DNA of 64,000 nucleotides from Hymenobacter lapidiphilus (GCF_013377885.1 NZ_JABKAU010000023.1:1-64000), one strand, 5' to 3'; counted from the first letter of the stretch, positions 8,353 to 17,728 are shown. A program made the numbers and translations. Notes: a model not told the origin generated them from the letters alone.

Positions 8353-10389
8353 CTACATGAACAGTCCAACTACTAAGTCAATCAGCTTGATGCCAATGAA
8401 GGGCGCGACCACGCCGCCGAGGCCGTAAATGAGCAGGTTGCGGCGCAGCAGGGCCGAGGCTCCTACGGGTTTGTAGGCCACGCCGCGTAACGCCAGCGGC
8501 ACCAGTGCCGGAATCAGCAGGGCGTTAAAAATTACGGCGCTCAGGATGGCCGATTGGGGCGACTTCAACCCCATCACATTGAGCGCGCCCAAAGCCGGAA
8601 TGCCCACCATGAATAGCGCCGGCACGATGGCGAAGTACTTGGCCACGTCGTTGGCGATGCTGAAAGTCGTCAGCGTGCCGCGGGTCATGAGCAGCTGCTT
8701 ACCGATTTCGACCACCTCGATGAGTTTGGTGGGGTCGTTGTCGAGGTCGACCATGTTGCCGGCTTCCTTGGCGGCTTGGGTACCGCTGTTCATGGCTACG
8801 CCCACGTCGGCCTGGGCCAGGGCGGGCGCGTCGTTGGTGCCGTCGCCCATCATGGCCACCAACTTGCCCTGCTGCTGCTCGGCCCGGATATACTGCATCT
8901 TATCCTCAGGTTTGGCTTCGGCAATGAAGTCATCCACGCCGGCTTTTTCGGCGATAAACTTGGCCGTAAGTGGGTTGTCGCCGGTCACCATCACCGTTTT
9001 GATGCCCATGCGGCGTAGGCGCTCAAACCGTTCCTGAATGCCGGGCTTGATGATATCCTGGAGTTCAACCACGCCCAGCACCTCGTCGTTGTGACTCACG
9101 ACGAGCGGAGTGCCGCCATTGCTGGCCACCAGTTGCACCCGCTCCACCACCTCGGCCGGGTAGGCCTTGCCGGCCCGCTCGGTAAGTTGCCGGATAGCGT
9201 CGGCGGCACCCTTGCGGATGCGGGTACCATCAGCCAGCGTCACGCCTGAAGAGCGCGTTTCGGCCGTAAATTTAATTAGCTCGGCCCCTTTCAGGTGTAC
9301 TTTCAGCTTTAGCGCATCAACTTGCTGGGTTAGGGCCAACTCCACTATGCTCTTGCCTTCGGGCGTTTCATCCGTCAGGGAGGCAATCGTGGACATCACC
9401 GCTAAGTGTTGCACGGCCACGCCGGGGGCGGGCCAAAAGTGGGTGGCTTTGCGGTTGCCGATGGTGATGGTGCCGGTTTTGTCCAGCAGCAGCACGTCGA
9501 TGTCGCCGGCCGTTTCCACGGCTTTGCCGCTCTTGGTGATAACGTTGGCCCGCAGGGCCCGGTCCATACCGGCAATGCCGATGGCCGAGAGCAGCCCGCC
9601 AATCGTGGTCGGAATCAGGCACACGAACAGGGCGATAAACGAAGCGACGGCAATGGGCGTGTTGGCGTAGGCCGCGAAGGGCTGCAGCGTAAGGCAGACG
9701 ATGATGAACACCAGCGTAAAGCCGGCCAGCAGAATGGTAAGCGCAATTTCGTTGGGCGTTTTCTGCCGCGAAGCGCCTTCCACCAGCGCAATCATCTTGT
9801 CCAAAAACGACTCGCCCGGCTCAGTGGTCACCACTACCTTAATGCGGTCGGACAACACCTTGGTGCCACCCGTTACGCTCGACTTGTCGCCGCCGGCCTC
9901 CCGGATTACCGGGGCCGATTCGCCCGTAATAGCCGACTCATCAATAGTAGCCAAGCCCTCCACAATTTCGCCGTCGGTGGGAATAATTTCGCCGGCTTCC
10001 ACCAGAAAAAACTGGCCTTTGCGGAGTTGCGACGACGACACCATACTCTCGGTACCCCGCTCATCAACCACGCGGGCAGGGGTTTCTTCGCGGGTTTTGC
10101 GCAGGCTCTCGGCCTGGGCTTTACCCCGCGCCTCGGCAATGGCCTCGGCAAAATTGGCGAACAGCAGCGTGAGCAGTAGCACCAGAAACACGGCGAAGTT
10201 GTAGCCGAAGCTGCCCTGAGTAGGGTCGGGCCGCACGAGCAGCCCCAGTGTCACGAGCAGCATCACCACGGTGCCCAGCTCCACGGTAAACATCACCGGG
10301 TTGCGCACCATCACCCGCGGGTCGAGCTTCACGAAAGCCTGCTTCACGGCCTCAGAAACCAGCGCGGGTTGAAAGAGAGAATTAGACAT
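8353..10389 (-). CDS. KdpB, P-type ATPase subunit of the Kdp pump
   Basis: The 678-aa P1A-type ATPase hydrolyses ATP to energise high-affinity potassium uptake. Visible motifs are TGES (about 155-158, actuator domain), [11 protein letters not shown] with phosphorylated Asp303, [10 protein letters not shown] and [10 protein letters not shown] in the hinge, and the TM4 motif [10 protein letters not shown] near 257. Length matches bacterial KdpB. The gene follows kdpA by 121 bp containing AGCT-type repeats, and precedes kdpC. Confidence 0.98.
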   Translation of the reverse strand: MSNSLFQPALVSEAVKQAFVKLDPRVMVRNPVMFTVELGTVVMLLVTLGLLVRPDPTQGSFGYNFAVFLVLLLTLLFANFAEAIAEARGKAQAESLRKTREETPARVVDERGTESMVSSSQLRKGQFFLVEAGEIIPTDGEIVEGLATIDESAITGESAPVIREAGGDKSSVTGGTKVLSDRIKVVVTTEPGESFLDKMIALVEGASRQKTPNEIALTILLAGFTLVFIIVCLTLQPFAAYANTPIAVASFIALFVCLIPTTIGGLLSAIGIAGMDRALRANVITKSGKAVETAGDIDVLLLDKTGTITIGNRKATHFWPAPGVAVQHLAVMSTIASLTDETPEGKSIVELALTQQVDALKLKVHLKGAELIKFTAETRSSGVTLADGTRIRKGAADAIRQLTERAGKAYPAEVVERVQLVASNGGTPLVVSHNDEVLGVVELQDIIKPGIQERFERLRRMGIKTVMVTGDNPLTAKFIAEKAGVDDFIAEAKPEDKMQYIRAEQQQGKLVAMMGDGTNDAPALAQADVGVAMNSGTQAAKEAGNMVDLDNDPTKLIEVVEIGKQLLMTRGTLTTFSIANDVAKYFAIVPALFMVGIPALGALNVMGLKSPQSAILSAVIFNALLIPALVPLALRGVAYKPVGASALLRRNLLIYGLGGVVAPFIGIKLIDLVVGLFM

Positions 10390-10517
10390 GGTTTTTTAAG
10401 CTGTCAGCTGCTGGCTGTTGGCTAGTAGCTGATGTTGAATGTGAAAGGAATAAGGGGAAAAGCCGCCGCCTTCGGAGCAGCACGAAAAGCTGTCAGCTAA
10501 TAGCTACCAGCTAATAA
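10390..10517. repeat. AGCT-type short repeats between kdpA and kdpB
   Basis: Two clusters of AGCTGTCAGCT/TAGCTGATG-like units (10397-10434 and 10486-10516) flank about 50 bp of unrelated sequence and touch the ends of both genes. The same units recur at 31176, 33718, 33836, 34817, 45871 and 46004. They look like ends of a small non-autonomous element inserted in the operon. Confidence 0.5.
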
Positions 10518-12214
10518 CCTATTGAGAAATGCTCGGCCAACGGGCCCAGGGCCAAGGCCGGGAAGAAGGCCAGGGCGGCAATAATCCAAATGACGAAGAA
10601 GACCATCAGGCCGAAGGTGGCCGTATCGACGCGCAGGGTACCGGCACTTTCGGGGATGTACTTTTTGCCGGCCAGCAGGCCCGCAATGGCCACCGGACCG
10701 ATGATGGGTAGGTAGCGGCTCAGCAGCAGCACGAGGCCGGTGCTGATATTCCACCAGGGCGTGTTATCGCCTAACCCCTCGAAGCCCGAGCCGTTATTAG
10801 CGGCCGCTGAAGTGTACTCGTAAAGCATTTCAGAGAAGCCGTGGTAGCCAGGGTTAGCCAGCCAGCTAGCGTATTCGGTGGGGTTGCTCACGTAGAGGTG
10901 GGCCGCCAGGGCTGTGCCGCCCAGAATCATCAGCGGGTGCAGCAGGGCTACGATGATGGCAATTTTCATCTCGCGGGCCTCTATTTTCTTGCCCAGCAGC
11001 TCCGGGGTGCGCCCCACCATCAGCCCTGAGATGAACACGGCCACGATGATAAAGACGAAGAAGTTGAGCAGGCCCACGCCCACGCCTCCGTAAAAGGCGT
11101 TGGTCATCATGCCCAGCATGGCGTTCATGCCCGAAAGGGGCGTGAGCGAGTCGTGCATGGCGTTTACCGAGCCGTTGCTGGTAACGGTTGTTTGGATGGC
11201 CCACAGGGCCGAAGCAGCCGAACCGAGACGCATTTCCTTGCCTTCGAGTGCGCCTAGCGTCTGGTCGACACCCAGGGTGGCAAGGGCCGGATTGCCGTGC
11301 ATTTCGAGGTACACAGTAGGGACTTGCAGCAGCAGGTAGCTGGCCGTCATCACCCCAAACACCATATAGCCCAGCTTGGGCCGGCGCAGGTAAAACCCTA
11401 GTGCCAGGGCCAAGGCCATTGGAATCAGTGTAATGCTCAGGTTCTCGGCCATGTTGGTGAGATAGGTCGGGTTTTCGAGCGGGTGGGCCGAGTTCACGCC
11501 GAAGAAGCCCCCGCCGTTGGTGCCGAGCTGCTTGATGGCAATCATGGCGGCGGCCGGGCCGCGGCTCACGGCCGTGGTGTCGCCCTGCAGCGTAATGAGC
11601 GCCTGCTTGCCGGCAAACGTCATGGGGGTGCCCTGGAAAACCAGGAGCAGGCCCAGCACCAGCGAAAGCGGCAGCAGCACCCGCGTGATGCTGCGCACGA
11701 AATACACGTAGAAGTTACCCAGCTTGTCGGCGCTCCGGTCGCGTAGGGCATTGAACACCACCACGCAGGCGGCCATACCAGTGGCCGCCGTCACGAATTG
11801 CAGGAACATGATGCCCACCAGCTGCGAGAGGTAGGTCAGGCCGGTTTCGCCCGAGTAGTGCTGCAGGTTGCAGTTCACCAGAAACGAAATGGCCGTGTTA
11901 AACGCCTGGTCGGCGGACATGGACGGGTTGCCGTCGGGGTTGAGCGGCAGGCTGCCCTGGAAGCAAAACACGAACATGGCCCAGACAAACCACAGCACAT
12001 TAATGGTGAGCAAGGTCTGTAGGTGCTGCTGCCAGCTCATTTCGCGGGCCGGGTTGATGCCCGACAAGCGGTAGAGTCCGTTTTCGAGCGGGGCCAGGAA
12101 ATCGGACCAGCTTCGGTCGCCGCGGTACACAGTGGCCAGGTAGCGGCCCAGCGGAATGGCCAGCAGCACCGTCGCGCCGAAAATGGCGGCAATGCCAAGA
12201 AGTTCAGTGGACAT
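10511..12214 (-). CDS. KdpA, potassium channel-like subunit of the Kdp pump
   Basis: The 567-aa integral membrane protein has about ten TM helices and four pore loops: NCNLQHYSGETGL (about 114-126), GTNGGGFFGVNSAHP (231-245), TVTSNGSVNAMHD and TSAAANNGSGFEGLG. These form the high-affinity potassium filter of the SKT superfamily. The start is the ATG at 12214, 86 bp after kdpF. It is the largest membrane subunit of KdpFABC; potassium bound here is moved through KdpB. Confidence 0.98.
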   Translation of the reverse strand: MSTELLGIAAIFGATVLLAIPLGRYLATVYRGDRSWSDFLAPLENGLYRLSGINPAREMSWQQHLQTLLTINVLWFVWAMFVFCFQGSLPLNPDGNPSMSADQAFNTAISFLVNCNLQHYSGETGLTYLSQLVGIMFLQFVTAATGMAACVVVFNALRDRSADKLGNFYVYFVRSITRVLLPLSLVLGLLLVFQGTPMTFAGKQALITLQGDTTAVSRGPAAAMIAIKQLGTNGGGFFGVNSAHPLENPTYLTNMAENLSITLIPMALALALGFYLRRPKLGYMVFGVMTASYLLLQVPTVYLEMHGNPALATLGVDQTLGALEGKEMRLGSAASALWAIQTTVTSNGSVNAMHDSLTPLSGMNAMLGMMTNAFYGGVGVGLLNFFVFIIVAVFISGLMVGRTPELLGKKIEAREMKIAIIVALLHPLMILGGTALAAHLYVSNPTEYASWLANPGYHGFSEMLYEYTSAAANNGSGFEGLGDNTPWWNISTGLVLLLSRYLPIIGPVAIAGLLAGKKYIPESAGTLRVDTATFGLMVFFVIWIIAALAFFPALALGPLAEHFSIGY

Positions 12215-12299
12215 AGATTAATTGTCGGTTGGTAGCAACTGGTTATGAGGCTTTAGAAGCGCGGGCTTTGCGTTACGATATTTAAAACCAGCCGCAGAA

Positions 12300-12380
12300 T
12301 TAGAATTTCTCCGGGCGAAGTAGCACGTAGCCGAGGTAGCCGAACGTGGCCAGCCCGAGCAGGAGTAGGGCAATCATCAT
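12300..12380 (-). CDS. KdpF, small stabilising subunit
   Basis: A 26-aa ORF reads MMIALLLLGLATFGYLGYVL followed by LRPEKF. The single hydrophobic helix, the Gly-Tyr-Leu motif and the acidic-Lys-Phe end match KdpF, and the position directly before kdpA is canonical. KdpF is a lipid-like stabiliser of the pump. It is shorter than usual gene-calling limits. Confidence 0.85.
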   Translation of the reverse strand: MMIALLLLGLATFGYLGYVLLRPEKF

Positions 12381-12395
12381 GGCTTGGGAGCGGGG

Positions 12396-12491
12396 TTAGA
12401 TGTGGTCGAAAAAGTCGACCGATTTGTAGAAGAGCCAGAAGCTGGCGAGGCCAGTGGCAGTCAGCAGCGGAAGCATCAGGGCAACGGACAT
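12396..12491 (-). CDS. 31-aa membrane microprotein, first ORF of the kdp operon
   Basis: This ORF runs from ATG 12491 to TAA 12396 and encodes MSVALMLPLLTATGLASFWL followed by FYKSVDFFDHI. One TM helix is followed by a charged amphipathic tail. It lies 15 bp upstream of kdpF. It may be an extra small Kdp subunit or a leader peptide. I know of no named family. Confidence rests on codon continuity, hydrophobicity and tight spacing. Confidence 0.5.
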   Translation of the reverse strand: MSVALMLPLLTATGLASFWLFYKSVDFFDHI

Positions 12492-12632
12492 AAGCGGGGT
12501 GAGTGAATAGGTGTGCCAGCCCGCTTGCCAATCCTGACCCGATTTCGCGCCGGCATAGTTTTCACATCGCTATACTGTTGGCAGTCAGATTTTAAGATTA
12601 TTATTCCGCTTGGCTCACTAGTCCCCAAACGC

Positions 12633-12682
12633 AAAAAACCGAGTAATTCTGACCCAGTGCGGTGGTCAGAATTACTCGGTTT
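12633..12682 (-). terminator. Rho-independent terminator of the sigma-54 regulator gene
   Basis: A perfect 19-bp inverted repeat (arms 12636-12654 and 12664-12682, 9-nt loop) is followed on the minus strand by a run of T. It lies 35 bp beyond the stop codon of the response regulator and separates it from the kdp operon. The loop-proximal ATTCTGAC/GTCAGAAT resembles the palindrome upstream of kup. Confidence 0.85.
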
Positions 12683-12717
12683 GATTGCTGGTTTTCTGGT
12701 GGCTAAGCGTTGCCGTG

Positions 12718-14073
12718 CTACCCTATCCCATACTCCTGAATCTTACGGTACAGCGTTTTGGTACCGATGCCCAGCTGGCGGGCGGCTTCCATTTTATTAC
12801 CGCTGGCTTCCTGCAGCACCCTCGCAATCTGGTGTTTCTCCATCGTCCGCAGGGTGCGGTCGTTGGCATCGGTGGTGGCGGGGTCAGGCTGGAAGTGGTG
12901 AAACTCGGCGGGCAAATCGTCGGTAGTCAGCAACTCGCCGTCGGCCAGAATAACGGCCCGCTCCAGCACATTGCGCAGCTCGCGCACGTTGCCGCGCCAG
13001 TCGTGGCGGCGCAACTGCGCCAGCGCCTCGGGCTCCAGGCCCCGCAGGCGGCTCCCCAGCTTAGCGGCGAAAAACCGGAGGAAGTACTCGGCCAGCACGG
13101 GCACGTCGGCCCGGCGCTCATTCAGGCCCGGCACCGGCACCATAAACACGGCCAGCCGGTAGTATAAATCAGGTCGGAAGTTACCCGCAGCGGCTTCTTG
13201 TTGCAGGTTGCGGTTAGTGGCCGCCACCAACCGCACGTCCACGGTGGTGGGCCGGGTGTCGCCGAGCTTGGTGAACTGCTGGGTTTCGAGCACCCGCAGG
13301 AACTTAGCCTGCACACTTAGCTCCAACTCCCCGATTTCGTCCAGAAACAGCGTGCCGCCGTGAGCGGCCTCCAGCAGCCCCTTCTTGTCGGCCAGCGCGC
13401 CCGTAAACGCTCCTTTCTTGTAGCCGAACAACTCCGATTCGAGCAAATCTTTGGGGAAGGCGGAGCAGTTAACGGCCACAAACGGCTTGCCACGCCGGGG
13501 GCTGGCCTGGTGGATGGCCTGGGCAAACAGCTCCTTGCCGGCCCCGGTGGGCCCTTCGAGCAGCACGGTGCTGCCGGTGGGCGCGGCGCGGCGGGCCAGT
13601 CGCTGGGCCTCCAGCAGCGCCGCCGACGAGCCAATCATGCTCTCAAACGTGTACTGGGCGCCCACCTGCTGCTCCAGCTCGGCCACCCGCCGCCGCAACC
13701 GCGCTTTCTCCACCGCCCGGTCCACCACCACCACCAGTTGGTCGTCGGATTCGCCCTTGGTCAGGTAGTCGAACGCGCCCTCCTTCATGGCCCGCACGCT
13801 GTCGGGAATGGTGCCGTAGGCCGTTAGCAAGATGATTTCGGCCAGCGGAGCCTTGGCCCGGTAGCGGGGTAACAGGTCGAGGCCATGGCCGTCGGGCAGC
13901 TTCACGTCGCTCAGTACTACCAGTACTTCGTCGGCGTGCTGGGCCAGGTCATCGAGGCCCCGGTGGGCATCGGGGGCTTGGCGTACGGTGTAGCCCTCTA
14001 ACTCCAGCATCCGGGCGATGGCCTGGCGCAGGGGCGCTTCGTCGTCAATGAGGAGCAGTGTTCCGTCGGGCAC
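12718..14073 (-). CDS. NtrC-family sigma-54-dependent response regulator, probable Kdp regulator
   Basis: The 451-aa cytoplasmic regulator has a receiver domain (about 1-120; phospho-acceptor Asp56 in LSDVKLP, conserved Lys106), a sigma-54 AAA+ domain with Walker A GPTGAGKE (174-181), GAFTGA (221-226) and Walker B TLFLDEIGEL (241-250), and a C-terminal Fis-type helix-turn-helix ending ARQLGIGTKTLYRKIQEYGI. The start codon is GTG at 14073. It sits directly upstream of the kdp operon on the same strand, separated by its own terminator. In Proteobacteria Kdp is driven by the OmpR-type KdpE; here this enhancer-binding protein takes that place. Pairing with the kinase at 3262 is inferred. Confidence 0.93.
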   Translation of the reverse strand: MPDGTLLLIDDEAPLRQAIARMLELEGYTVRQAPDAHRGLDDLAQHADEVLVVLSDVKLPDGHGLDLLPRYRAKAPLAEIILLTAYGTIPDSVRAMKEGAFDYLTKGESDDQLVVVVDRAVEKARLRRRVAELEQQVGAQYTFESMIGSSAALLEAQRLARRAAPTGSTVLLEGPTGAGKELFAQAIHQASPRRGKPFVAVNCSAFPKDLLESELFGYKKGAFTGALADKKGLLEAAHGGTLFLDEIGELELSVQAKFLRVLETQQFTKLGDTRPTTVDVRLVAATNRNLQQEAAAGNFRPDLYYRLAVFMVPVPGLNERRADVPVLAEYFLRFFAAKLGSRLRGLEPEALAQLRRHDWRGNVRELRNVLERAVILADGELLTTDDLPAEFHHFQPDPATTDANDRTLRTMEKHQIARVLQEASGNKMEAARQLGIGTKTLYRKIQEYGIG

Positions 14074-14457
14074 AGGCCGGGGCTTGAGGGCAGTAAGATG
14101 GGTAACAACTGGTAAACAGGCAGAAATCTGCCATCAGCTACTTGTAAACGGCTTAAGCGGAATTCAAATGTAATTGCTTCACGTCAAGTCACGGTAACGG
14201 CCCATACCAGCAACGAGCCTAAACTACTAATTGACGAGCCTGGCCAGCATCCCCACAGGCAATCCGGTCCCCAATAGCAACTTTGGGATGGACCGGGGGC
14301 GTGCCCCTCTGGTCAGCAGGGCCACAATACTGATTATCCAGGCCAGCGCAAGCCGAACCAGGGTACGGGATGAACTCCGAACGCGCATGAACAATCATGA
14401 ACAATAAGGAAGGACAGGAACAATGCTTACCGAGCGAGCCGGGGGCAGCTTTACTGT
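14074..14457. other. Intergenic region without a supported gene
   Basis: This 384-bp stretch lies between the 5' end of the response regulator and the 3' end of kup. It should contain the regulator's promoter. A short hairpin GGGGGCGTGCCCC lies near 14298. A 61-codon open frame on the minus strand has no recognisable features and is not called. Confidence 0.5.
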
Positions 14458-16479
14458 CTATCCTATCTCTTGCCTGACTTGGGCTGCGGTGGGCGTAGCG
14501 CTGATACGGGTGAGCAGGACGTTCTGCACCGGGGCAAGTACCAACGGCACCTTCTCCACTTTCACCGAACTGGTGTCGAGACCGAAGTACTTGTCTTCGG
14601 AGGCGATAAACTGTTTGAGGTAGAAGTAGGACTGCATGACCAGCTTCTCAACGAAAGGAAAGTCGTTTTCTACCGAGAGGTACCTTTCCAGCACGATGAA
14701 GCGGAAGTCGCCGGTGACGTGTTGCTTGCTCAGCGACTCGTAGCGCGAGGTGATGTCGACCTCCTTGTTGCGCACCATTTCCTCAATCACCTTGCGGAAG
14801 TACAGATTGATTTTTTGCTCGACCCGGAAACCAAGCCGGAAATTGATGCGGTAGGCGTCGTCCGGGGCCAGCTCCTTCACGGAATACTCCATAGTGTAAG
14901 GCTGGTCGGTGGTATCCACGTGCACGAACCAGTAGATATCGGCCCGCTTGGGCCGCTTCTGGAAGATGGAATAGATAATTTTCTGCTCGATTTCCGTGCC
15001 GCGCTCCGCCGACGACATGAACACTAGGTGGGTGGCATACTTGGGGATGGACTCGTCGGCGCTTAACATCTTGATGCCGTCGAGGTACGACTTGATGGGT
15101 ACGAATTCGGTGAGGCGACGTTTGATATAGTAGGCTCGCAGCCACACGTACATCACCCCCATCAGCACCAGGCCAAGGGCCACCGATACCCAGCCGCCGT
15201 GCGGAAACTTGATGAGGTTGGCGACCAGGAAGGAGCCCTCAATTCCCCCATATACCAGCACGAATAGAATTACGAGCGGCAGTGGCACTTTCCTGGCTCG
15301 CAGCCACACGCTTAGCAGCAGCGTCGTCATCATCATGGTCACAGTAATGGCCAGCCCGTAGGCCGCCTCCATGTTTTCTGACTTGCGGAAATAAAGTACG
15401 ATTCCTATGCAGCCCAACAGTAGCAGGCGGTTCATGCTGGGCACGAACAGCTGCCCCTTCACGTCGGTGGGGTAGTTGAGCTTCACTTTGGGCCACATGT
15501 TGAGGCGAATGGCCTCGGCCACCAGCGTAAACGAGCCGGTGATAAGCGCCTGGGAGGCGATAATGGCGGCCAAGGTCGCGATGGCAATGCCGGTGAGCAG
15601 GAACCACGATGGCATCAGGGCATAAAACGGGTTGCGGCCGGCCAGTTGCTCGCCTTGGTGGGCCACCATCCAGGCACCTTGCCCGAAATAGTTGAGTAGC
15701 AGGCAGGTCTTCACAAATACCCAGCTGATGCGGATATTGCCCTTGCCGCAGTGGCCCAGGTCAGAGTACAGCGCCTCGGCCCCGGTGGTGCACAAGAACA
15801 CGGCACCCAGCAGCCAAAAACCGCCCGGCGTGTTCACCAGCAAGCTGTAAGCGTAGTAGGGATTCAGCGCCTGGAGTACTTCGGGGTGTTGTAGAATACC
15901 GCTCACACCGAGCCCAGCCAGCATGGAAAACCAGACCAGCATGATAGGGCCAAAGGCCTTGCCTACCATCTGGGTACCGAAGCTTTGCAGCAGGAACAGG
16001 CCTACTATAATGCCAATGACGATGGGCACCGTCGGCAACGTAGGATACACGGCCTGTAAACCCTCAATGGCCGACGAAACGGAGATGGGCGGCGTAATCA
16101 CGCCATCGGCCATCAGAGCCGCCCCGCCAATGATGGCGACGACTGAGAGCCAGGCCCCCCGTCGTCGCACCAAAGCGAACAGGGAGAAGATGCCCCCTTC
16201 CCCGTTGTTATCGGCGTTGAGTGTAAGCAGCACGTACTTGAGCGTGGTTTGCAGCGTGAGCGTCCAGAAGACGCACGAGATGCCCCCGTAGACCAAGTTG
16301 GCGTCTATTAAGCCGGGAACAATGGCCTTCATCACGTAGAGCGGCGAGGTGCCAATGTCGCCATAGATAATGCCCAGTGCCACGAGTACGCCAGCCGTGG
16401 TAATACGACTGGTGTGATGGCTGGCGGCGTGGGCGGGATTGGCTATGGATTCGGAGTTGGCTGTGGATTCGGCTGTCAT
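14458..16479 (-). CDS. Kup potassium uptake protein
   Basis: The 673-aa inner-membrane transporter of the KUP/HAK/KT family has about 12 TM helices between residues 25 and 460 and a cytoplasmic C-terminal domain. It shows the family motif ALGIIYGDIGTSPLYVMKA near the N-terminus, then NNGEGGIFSLFAL and GAEALYSDLGHCG. It imports potassium with protons at moderate affinity. The frame is open to 16602, but the ATG at 16479 gives the standard N-terminus. The gene is monocistronic and completes the potassium block with kdp. Confidence 0.96.
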   Translation of the reverse strand: MTAESTANSESIANPAHAASHHTSRITTAGVLVALGIIYGDIGTSPLYVMKAIVPGLIDANLVYGGISCVFWTLTLQTTLKYVLLTLNADNNGEGGIFSLFALVRRRGAWLSVVAIIGGAALMADGVITPPISVSSAIEGLQAVYPTLPTVPIVIGIIVGLFLLQSFGTQMVGKAFGPIMLVWFSMLAGLGVSGILQHPEVLQALNPYYAYSLLVNTPGGFWLLGAVFLCTTGAEALYSDLGHCGKGNIRISWVFVKTCLLLNYFGQGAWMVAHQGEQLAGRNPFYALMPSWFLLTGIAIATLAAIIASQALITGSFTLVAEAIRLNMWPKVKLNYPTDVKGQLFVPSMNRLLLLGCIGIVLYFRKSENMEAAYGLAITVTMMMTTLLLSVWLRARKVPLPLVILFVLVYGGIEGSFLVANLIKFPHGGWVSVALGLVLMGVMYVWLRAYYIKRRLTEFVPIKSYLDGIKMLSADESIPKYATHLVFMSSAERGTEIEQKIIYSIFQKRPKRADIYWFVHVDTTDQPYTMEYSVKELAPDDAYRINFRLGFRVEQKINLYFRKVIEEMVRNKEVDITSRYESLSKQHVTGDFRFIVLERYLSVENDFPFVEKLVMQSYFYLKQFIASEDKYFGLDTSSVKVEKVPLVLAPVQNVLLTRISATPTAAQVRQEIG

Positions 16480-16654
16480 GCTAAAAAAAGTTGGGGGGGG
16501 TAGCTTAGTTTTGATATGTACAGCTCGTCCAATAGCGTAAGATCTAGCCAACTTCCCGCCACATTTTACAAAGCGCCCACGCCCGCTACCTAAGGTGCTC
16601 ACAGGTACGGTAATAACTTATCTCGTCAATCTTCGGGCAGGAAATTTCCTAAAT

Positions 16655-16700
16655 CACCCCTATCATTTTGACATGGTTCTTTGTCAGAATGATAGGGGTG
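16655..16700. repeat. 19-bp perfect-arm palindrome upstream of kup
   Basis: Arms CACCCCTATCATTTTGACA (16655-16673) and TGTCAGAATGATAGGGGTG (16682-16700) are separated by 8 nt. It is 176 bp before the kup start and 46 bp before the small ORF at 16746. It could be a regulatory site, an RNA hairpin or a member of the dispersed palindrome family; no U-tract follows on either strand. Confidence 0.7.
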
Positions 16701-16745
16701 CCCAGGTAAGTACCCCAGCATTAACAGGCCGGATTAGTTGATTTA

Positions 16746-16943
16746 ATGAAAGCGCAAAAAACCATCACGGCGCTGGTCATTGGGTTAGTGATTCGCCTCG
16801 CTGTCTGGTCTGCGACCCATGATAAAGAATTTGCCCTGACGGGCATGCTGCTGCTTTTTGCTTGTTGGATTGCTTACAAAAATTTCCAAAGCCTGAAGAG
16901 CATTCGAGCAGAAATAAGCCGCAGGTACAGGGTTGGTGAATGA
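16746..16943 (+). CDS. Small two-helix membrane protein
   Basis: The 65-aa ORF begins MKAQKTITALVIGLVIRLAV with an ATG; residues 7-24 and about 32-46 are hydrophobic and the C-terminus is basic (RAEISRRYRVGE). It could be an inner-membrane microprotein. No family is recognised. It lies divergent from kup and 110 bp before the second cassette island. Codon use and hydrophobic pattern support it moderately; it could be a chance frame. Confidence 0.45.
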   Translation: MKAQKTITALVIGLVIRLAVWSATHDKEFALTGMLLLFACWIAYKNFQSLKSIRAEISRRYRVGE

Positions 16944-17053
16944 AGGTGCTGAGGCCCAGTTTTTGTCTATATGTTTAGCCTAATCGTTGAGACCCCGAAC
17001 CCGTGAACAGCGCTAGCCGGTACTCTAGACAAAGAACCAAGCAGGTGGGAGTA

Positions 17054-17107
17054 GTTCATTGAAACGGTCCCAAGCTAAACGTGGCAATTCAGTCTAAGGA
17101 GGGTTCT
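17054..17107 (+). repeat. Cassette-border repeat R6
   Basis: The core at 17054-17069 is GTTCA-TTG-AAACGGTC, then CAAGCTAAACGTGGCAATTCAGTCTAAGGAGGGTT, close to R10. It opens the second island. Confidence 0.85.
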
Positions 17108-17561
17108 AATAGTTCAGGAGTACTTCTTCATATACCTGCACCCTGTAGTCTGCCGAATCGAGTAGCGGTGCGCCCACGCCGCCGCTGTCTTGCAGCCAGG
17201 CACGGATTATCGCGGCCTCGTCGGCACACGCGTTGACGGGGGCCCTGAACGGCAAAGCTTCATGCAGCACGCTGATGAAGTTAAAGCGCAGCTGCCCCGC
17301 CTGCGGGTCGTGCCAGAGGTAGTAGCGCAGCCCGCCCGGCTGCCCACGCTGGGCGAGTTGGGTGCGGCGGTTACACTTGACGCGTTGCAAAAACGCCTGT
17401 ACCTCTGCGGGCGCAATCGCCCCAGCCAATTCCTCGCTCACGCCGATGGTCCACATGTTCTCGGCAATCTCGTTCTCCAACTCGTCCCGCGAGGCGGCCA
17501 AGTACACCTGGTCGGTTACGATGGACTCCAAGTCCTGAAAGTAGGCTTCTTTACTGGTCAT
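17106..17561 (-). CDS. Hypothetical protein, cassette cargo
   Basis: The 151-aa soluble protein starts MTSKEAYFQDLESIV at an ATG. It has an acidic N-terminal half and a beta-rich C-terminal half (RYYLWHDPQAGQLRFNFISV). No motif or family is recognised, and no signal peptide is present. It is the single gene between R6 and R7, antisense to the repeat orientation. Its 3' end touches the right half of R6. Size and context again fit orphan immunity-type cargo, which is inference. Confidence 0.6.
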   Translation of the reverse strand: MTSKEAYFQDLESIVTDQVYLAASRDELENEIAENMWTIGVSEELAGAIAPAEVQAFLQRVKCNRRTQLAQRGQPGGLRYYLWHDPQAGQLRFNFISVLHEALPFRAPVNACADEAAIIRAWLQDSGGVGAPLLDSADYRVQVYEEVLLNY

Positions 17562-17620
17562 AGGAACGGGCTAACTTTCTGCTGCAGGAAGCACCGGCGC
17601 GAAAGGTATCGCTTTCTTGC

Positions 17621-17670
17621 GTTCAGTAAAATGGTCGGAACCGCAAAAGTGGATAGGTGTGAACTTAGTT
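17621..17670 (+). repeat. Cassette-border repeat R7
   Basis: The core at 17621-17636 is GTTCA-GTA-AAATGGTC, with one C-to-T change from the consensus. The right half ends GAACTTAGTTGCC and is divergent. It precedes the HigBA pair. Confidence 0.7.
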
Positions 17671-17728
17671 GCCGCATTTGCACTTACAGGTTATAGAAGA
17701 AAATTATCAATTATAGGATTCCGCGCGG

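Noticed and set aside
12492..12530. Sigma-54 promoter upstream of the kdp operon
   Set aside because: TGGCAAGCGGGCTGGC and TGGCACACCTATTCAC on the minus strand each match only one half of the -24/-12 consensus, and the second would start transcription at the first ORF's ATG. Too weak to annotate.
14219..14404. 61-codon ORF between the regulator and kup
   Set aside because: Pro/Gly-rich with no domain, no start context and no neighbour logic; probably a chance frame.
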